A DNA stretch of 64,000 bases, taken from the NCBI GenBank assembly GCA_963920665.1, contig OY987263.1:27082547-27146546 (forward strand), written 5' to 3'. The position numbers and the translations under genes are program-made. Within the stretch, counting starts at the first letter, position 1. Every line of letters starts with the position of its first letter. This DNA comes from Straminergon stramineum. Its lineage: Eukaryota; Streptophyta; Bryopsida; Hypnales; Calliergonaceae. This document shows, in pieces, positions 59,178 through 64,000 of the stretch. The notes beneath the pieces are model-generated. The model had not been told where the DNA came from and did no database searches. It saw only the letters and a program-made list of their open reading frames with translations.

Positions 59178-59443
59178 GTGGGCACCCCCAAATGCGCCAC
59201 TGAACCCTAAACTGCCATTTTCACTATGTGAACATCTCCAAAATCAATTATGCACCTATGTGGAAGAACCAAATTTTATTCACCAACAAGTTTCACATAC
59301 AGTATCCAAATGTCACATTCTTTGGTGCATTGGAACCTCTTTTCACTTGCCAACAAGAAAATCAATATAAATTTGACCAGTCTAGTAATAATAACAACTA
59401 GGCACAGTAGCAAAAGATGGTGGTTTGGAGTGTACCTACCTTT
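59176..59443 (+). mobile_element. MITE family E copy 3, abutting the TTAACCCC element
   Basis: This begins AAGTGGGCACCCCCAAATGC immediately at the right end of the 58613-59177 element and ends GTGTACCTACCTTT. It aligns with 54912-55200 in the same orientation. Direct abutment suggests one element inserted at the edge of the other. Confidence 0.7.
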
Positions 59444-61505
59444 TATTATTGCTACCATGGTTCAAAGCTCCGAACTTTCAGCTTTTTGCAAAAATAAAGA
59501 TTGTATTCTGCACAACCACCCCATTCAGTCTTCCTACATTAGACTACAGTATACAGCAAGCCAAGCTCCAGTGAGTCACGTTCAAATAATTGCCTGTTTC
59601 AAATGTTCTCTTTCAGTGCAGGTTTCAATGTTGTGTGCATCATAATGCACACAGCTTCATCAGCAGTTCCCTGATAAAGTGTGTGTTTTTCGTACATTGC
59701 AATGTCAACAGACTAGGGTACTTCCATAATGAAACCCAAAGTCTATGGGCCATGAACAATTAAGTGTACAACAGTTCCACCATTCTTGGCAGTCCTACGA
59801 ATCAATCTTCACAGCTGCAATGCAATGCAATGGATGGCCCGATCATGCAGCAACACTCCCATTCAATTCCCATTCAATTCCCATCAACACGTGGATTCCA
59901 AAAAGTAATGTTAAATACATCGAAATGAATGTGGGCTTCCGGATGGTCTAATAAGTCTCTCCCAAGGAGATAGATCAGCTACTAACTAACACCTAGTATA
60001 AACACTTTGGTCAAAGTTTGTTGACTGAATTTAAATTGTGACACACATGTACGGAGAGCTTCCAAGCTTCCTTCATTTTTGATTTTGAAACATCACTGCC
60101 ATCATCAGTCGATTGATCTTTTGTGTTGCACAACGGCATGTTGAGATAATCCACTGCTACAAACTTTCAAAGGCAAAAAGCTTGTACTCCAATTCTTCTT
60201 CGTAAGTGCATCCTTCCCGGCAAGGTGCCTTTGAATGCAAATGGTCGATGCGTGATCAAAACAAAATGCCTATCAACTTTAAACATGTCGTAAGCAAGTG
60301 ACTTCCATCTCTCGAGAGTTTGGGGTGGCTGGGGTGACATTGAAAGGAAGGGGAAGGAAAGGAAAAGAGGGTGGGTAGGGGATTCTTGAGCGTGAGCTTT
60401 TTAGAAGCATCAATTCAAGGTCGTTGCCCCGTTAGCATCATTGAAGAAAGGACCATCCCATCGCATCCACACGGGAGGGGGGAGGGGGAGCCTTTTCATG
60501 AACGCTGCTGCTGCCATCACTACCACTCGCTCCGCCTCCTCGCAAGACCCTAAATGATTGACAAGAACTGTGGAAGGCAAAGGCAAAGGGCACACAGCAT
60601 GTGTATGTGTGTGTGTACACAAATGTTCCTGAAATCAAGGCAGTCTATTGCTTTTTCTTTTTTTAAAAAGACGACATTCGGCAATCCAATAATTTCCACC
60701 CAAAGCGAGGCTCCGAAATCATACTCTCAGGGATGTCCACCTTTGGCCCACCGGCATCCAGTCTTTCGCCCTTGTACCTTTGTTCTTCGCTTGGTCTCTG
60801 GGGCTTATAAACCTTGTCAAGACTTGTGCACGGCCGTCTGTCGCAACCACCACCACCACGCACCACCCCAGGAGAAGCACATTGAACTGCTCGTGCCAGT
60901 ATTATTGAAGATGCCGGGGAGACTTTTCACCAGAAAAGATGTGGCATTTTCAAGAGAAAAAGGGACCTAACTTCTGTTCACCAGATCATAACACAATGTA
61001 CGACTCACACAGTGAAAAAAAGTTACATGATCTTTAAGGTGAACTGCACCTCAAAGACTTCAAAAATAATAAAGGATTCAATGAGCTTGGTTGCAATGAG
61101 CTTTTAAGGGCAACTACACCTAAAATCACACACAAAATAAGCAATTCAGCATGGTTCCCATTATTATATTGAAAAACTTTTTGTGGGGTCTTGTTGGTAG
61201 TCAGAAGGGGATTGTATATTCTCTTAGAATGCATTTTTTGGACATTGTATGAATAAATTGGGAATTTTTAAAGTACTAAAAATAGGTGTTTATGAAATTG
61301 ACCATGGTCTCTCATCCATAGTGGGAGTACATTTTAGACAAGAATTTGGAGTGATGGGTTTTAGAAAACAGTTGAAATGAGGTGTAATTACCTTCATGAA
61401 TTGTTCAACTTGTTGTTGGGTTGGATTGGTTGTCAAAATGGGATTCTAGATTCTTTAGAAAATACTGCATTTTTTGGACACCATATGAATGGATTATGAA
61501 GTATT
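59444..61505. other. GC-richer interval (to about 60970) without a supported gene
   Basis: 59460-60970 is clearly less AT-rich than its flanks. It holds ORFs up to 138 codons (60554-60970 on +), a (TG)n run near 60600-60617, and CTTATAAACC near 60803. I could not link any frame to a known family. It may be an unrecognised gene end, a pseudogene or a non-coding transcript. 60971-61505 is AT-rich repeat-like DNA. Confidence 0.35.
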
Positions 61506-62083
61506 TTAACCCCCAAACGTCTAGATTCATCTCCAAAATTGATGGTTTGAGAAAAATCATTATAAAGTGCTATTTGGAAGCATATTTTGGAATTGATATA
61601 CAAATGAAAGTTGTAGATTATGATTTGTAGATTCCATCTGTATGGTTAGATTCACCAATTTTATCACAAATATTTTTTTTATAAATTTTGAAAGAGAAAT
61701 ATCAAAATTCCTTGAAAATTCAATTACAAGCAAAATATTATCATTTTTTGAGTGAAATTTGTTGGAATGGATTTGAAATGAGATTCTCTTCACATGGTGA
61801 TTTTTTGAAATTTTTTTGTTCTTAAAATCTATGACCTCATTTTGGCTAATCCAATTTAGAACTAAAGTCAATGCAATTTGACCACTTGACATACTTGTGC
61901 ATTTGTAATTTTAGAAAAATATAAACTCTAGTAAAACTAAATCCAACCCTTAGATAGGACAAAAAATTGATAACGTATCTTCACAAATTAAAATAACTTT
62001 CATCCAAGTAGTTAGGAGGATGAAATTGGTGTTTCAAACTGTTCATCGTCCAAAAAATGGATGTCAATGGGTTTAGGGATTAA
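61506..62083. mobile_element. Degenerate TTAACCCC-ended element
   Basis: The left end TTAACCCCCAAACGTC and the right end GTTTAGGGATTAA form weak inverted repeats of the same superfamily terminus around 578 bp. The interior has not been matched to the other copies, so this call rests on the ends alone. Confidence 0.45.
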
Positions 62084-63233
62084 AGTGTTGAATCTCGCTA
62101 TGTCCTAATTTTCAACCCAAAGCTCTCATGAATAGTGGTTGTGAATTTTAGGGAGGAATTGATCCTATTGGAGTTAGTTTAAAAGAGGTCACAATCAAGT
62201 ACACATCAGAAAAGTTGGGCCAGATTGTTTTGGTGCCATTTTGACACCAAAGACTGCATATAGGTCATTTTAATGTCATTTTATCCATACTAGGTTGGTA
62301 TGGAGGTTGGCACCAAATTCACTTATTTGCATTTCAATGCACCATTGTGGCACTATGTTCACATGCCTTGAAGTTCCTGATGCATTTACCTTGGTGTAAA
62401 TAGTTGCAAAATATCACATAGTGAGTAATTGAGAATTGTAGGGAAATTGATGTACCCCTTGACTTCTAAGTGACTTGAAGTCGAAGTTGTAGATGATAAA
62501 TGAAGTGCTTAGGGGTGATGTTTTGTCTAAATAACTTCTTATTTTTTTTCCAAAATTGTGTTAGAATCCTTGAAAATAATGTTTCTTTAAAACCAATTGG
62601 GTGAAAGTGAGGTAAAATATGTTTAAAGATATAAGCAAGAATATGCTAAAACATTAAAATATTAGAACTTTAACCTTTCAAGGTCCATGGGGAACCATTA
62701 ATACAATACCATAGTTGACTCTTAGAATATAAATATGTACTAAAACATGACAAGCCCTACACCATTGGATTGATAATTCAACAATTAGCATCTTTTGTAT
62801 GGGGGTCATTTTAATATCAAAACCTTGTCATGTTCAAATACAACACTATACACATGGAATAATATACCATATCGTAGCTTCAAAGACATGTAGGATGTGC
62901 AATGATGATCCAAATTGGAAGTGTCATGTGTCTTTGGATTTGGCTTAGTATGAATACAAACTTCTGTTATAACTATATAGTATACCTCAATTTATGCACC
63001 TTCTATATCAAATCTAAAAAAATATTGTATTTTGTGCAATGTTTGGGAAAAAATGATAGCTAGTGCAAAGTTAGTCCATGGAATTGGAAAACTAATCCTA
63101 TTTCAATTTGAAAACATTGGCCCTTGCAATGAAAAAGTCTACAAAATTTCTATTCAAAGTCAAAAATATAAAAAATAACTAGATTTGAAAAACTCATTCA
63201 ATAAAGGGATTAAAGAAAAAGAGTTAGTAAAAC
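62084..63233. other. AT-rich intergenic DNA, nothing recognised
   Basis: No ORF, RNA gene or bounded repeat was identified. Confidence 0.45.
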
Positions 63234-64000
63234 TTAACCCCTAAAGGACCAAACAGTGTTTTTTGGCTACACAACAATTTGGGGTAGCTCACTATGAATG
63301 GCATTTTTATTTTTTTTATTTCAATTTTTCACACAACATGTGACCAAGGAGTAGCTTTAATACCCAATGATTTTCGTAACTTTTGAATACATGGTTAAAA
63401 AGTTATTGTATGATATGTTGTTTACATTGCTCGGCGGGCAGCCCGGGCTGCTAAAAAAACTTCTTTGAAAATCACTTTTTTTTTTTTAAATAAAAATTTG
63501 AAATTTATTTTCCTGATTTATATATACATATAAAGCTTTGAATCGTTCCATTTCGATTTATGAGATGAAAGTTATGAAGAGTTGTAGTTGTGGGTAGTTT
63601 GTGGGTAGTAATGGAATCTCTACTCTAAAATAAACTTTGAAGTCCTTTATTTAACTCAATATTTGAAAAAAAAAATTGAGGTGTAGATTTATAATTACAA
63701 CAATTTAACCATTGGGATTGTCATTTTTAAATTCCATAAATAAATTATTAACAATTTAGTATTTTGAATCATTCTCTACTTCTTTCAACTTACTATTTTT
63801 TTCCTATATGTTGTACAATTCCAAATGATCTAAAATTTTTCAAGAATGTAGCCAACATGAATTGAAGAATTAATCCAAAGAGTTACAACCATTTTGGACA
63901 TTTTTTAATAATGATCTGACCTTGTGAAGTGCATCTGCCCAGATTTTTGCAAGGCCCCCAAATGGCTTTTTGTCACTTCAAATGCTAATATCTTGCAATC
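63234..64000 (+). mobile_element. TTAACCCC-ended element, family D copy 2 (cut by window end)
   Basis: This begins TTAACCCCTAAAGGACCAAA and aligns throughout with 23819-24600 in the same orientation. A GC-rich foldback, GGCGGGCAGCCCGGGCTGC, at about 63434-63452 is absent from copy 1, which has only a decayed AGTAGTCCGAG there. The right end is outside the window. Confidence 0.75.

Noticed and set aside
60554..60970. 138-codon ORF
   Set aside because: It includes a translated TG microsatellite and no recognisable domain. It is left as an unexplained island rather than a gene.
1..64000. tRNA, rRNA or organellar insertions
   Set aside because: I looked for T-arm GGTTCGAATC-type strings and familiar rRNA or plastid blocks and saw none. 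A covariance-model scan would be needed to exclude them.

Overview
The window is nuclear plant DNA. Three intron-containing protein genes, all on the + strand, lie in long AT-rich intergenic DNA packed with short non-autonomous transposons. The gene set points to a land plant with swimming sperm (moss, liverwort, lycophyte, fern, cycad or Ginkgo grade). One gene is a kinesin-9 motor, an axonemal family that flowering plants lack. Another is a group IVc bHLH factor ending in the plant-specific tail DTSQDHVLRPPVA. A moss is my best guess, but nothing in the sequence proves it. No prokaryotic, organellar or CRISPR features were seen.

Layout. 1-12.3 kb: gene-free, with two inverted copies of a TTAACCCC-ended repeat, tandem duplications, a CACTA-type MITE and a 1.13 kb CACTA-type element with a perfect GTG target duplication. 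12.6-16.7 kb: a GC-richer island with the bHLH gene (4 coding exons, 222 aa). 16.7-25.1 kb: AT-rich DNA with several MITEs and one possible lineage-specific 127-codon ORF behind a TATA-like box. 25.2-37.7 kb: the kinesin-9 gene, assembled here as 16 in-phase coding exons (about 615 aa). Its introns carry a 5'-truncated retroposon, a hAT-like MITE with an 8-bp target duplication and a palindromic element. 37.7-40.7 kb: repeats. 40.7-46.2 kb: a WDR70 homologue (10 coding exons, 719 aa) with a 5'-UTR intron and one GC-AG intron. 46.2-64 kb: gene-poor, dominated by repeat families, a second short retroposon and small hairpins.

The three genes do not form a functional cluster: they cover iron-responsive transcription, flagellar motility, and a nuclear WD40 protein. 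The most distinctive feature outside the genes is a superfamily of elements of about 0.2-1 kb. They share TTAACCCCTAAA-like terminal inverted repeats but have different interiors, with at least eight full or partial copies. All exon models were built by eye from reading frames, splice signals and remembered family alignments, and have not been checked against transcripts.
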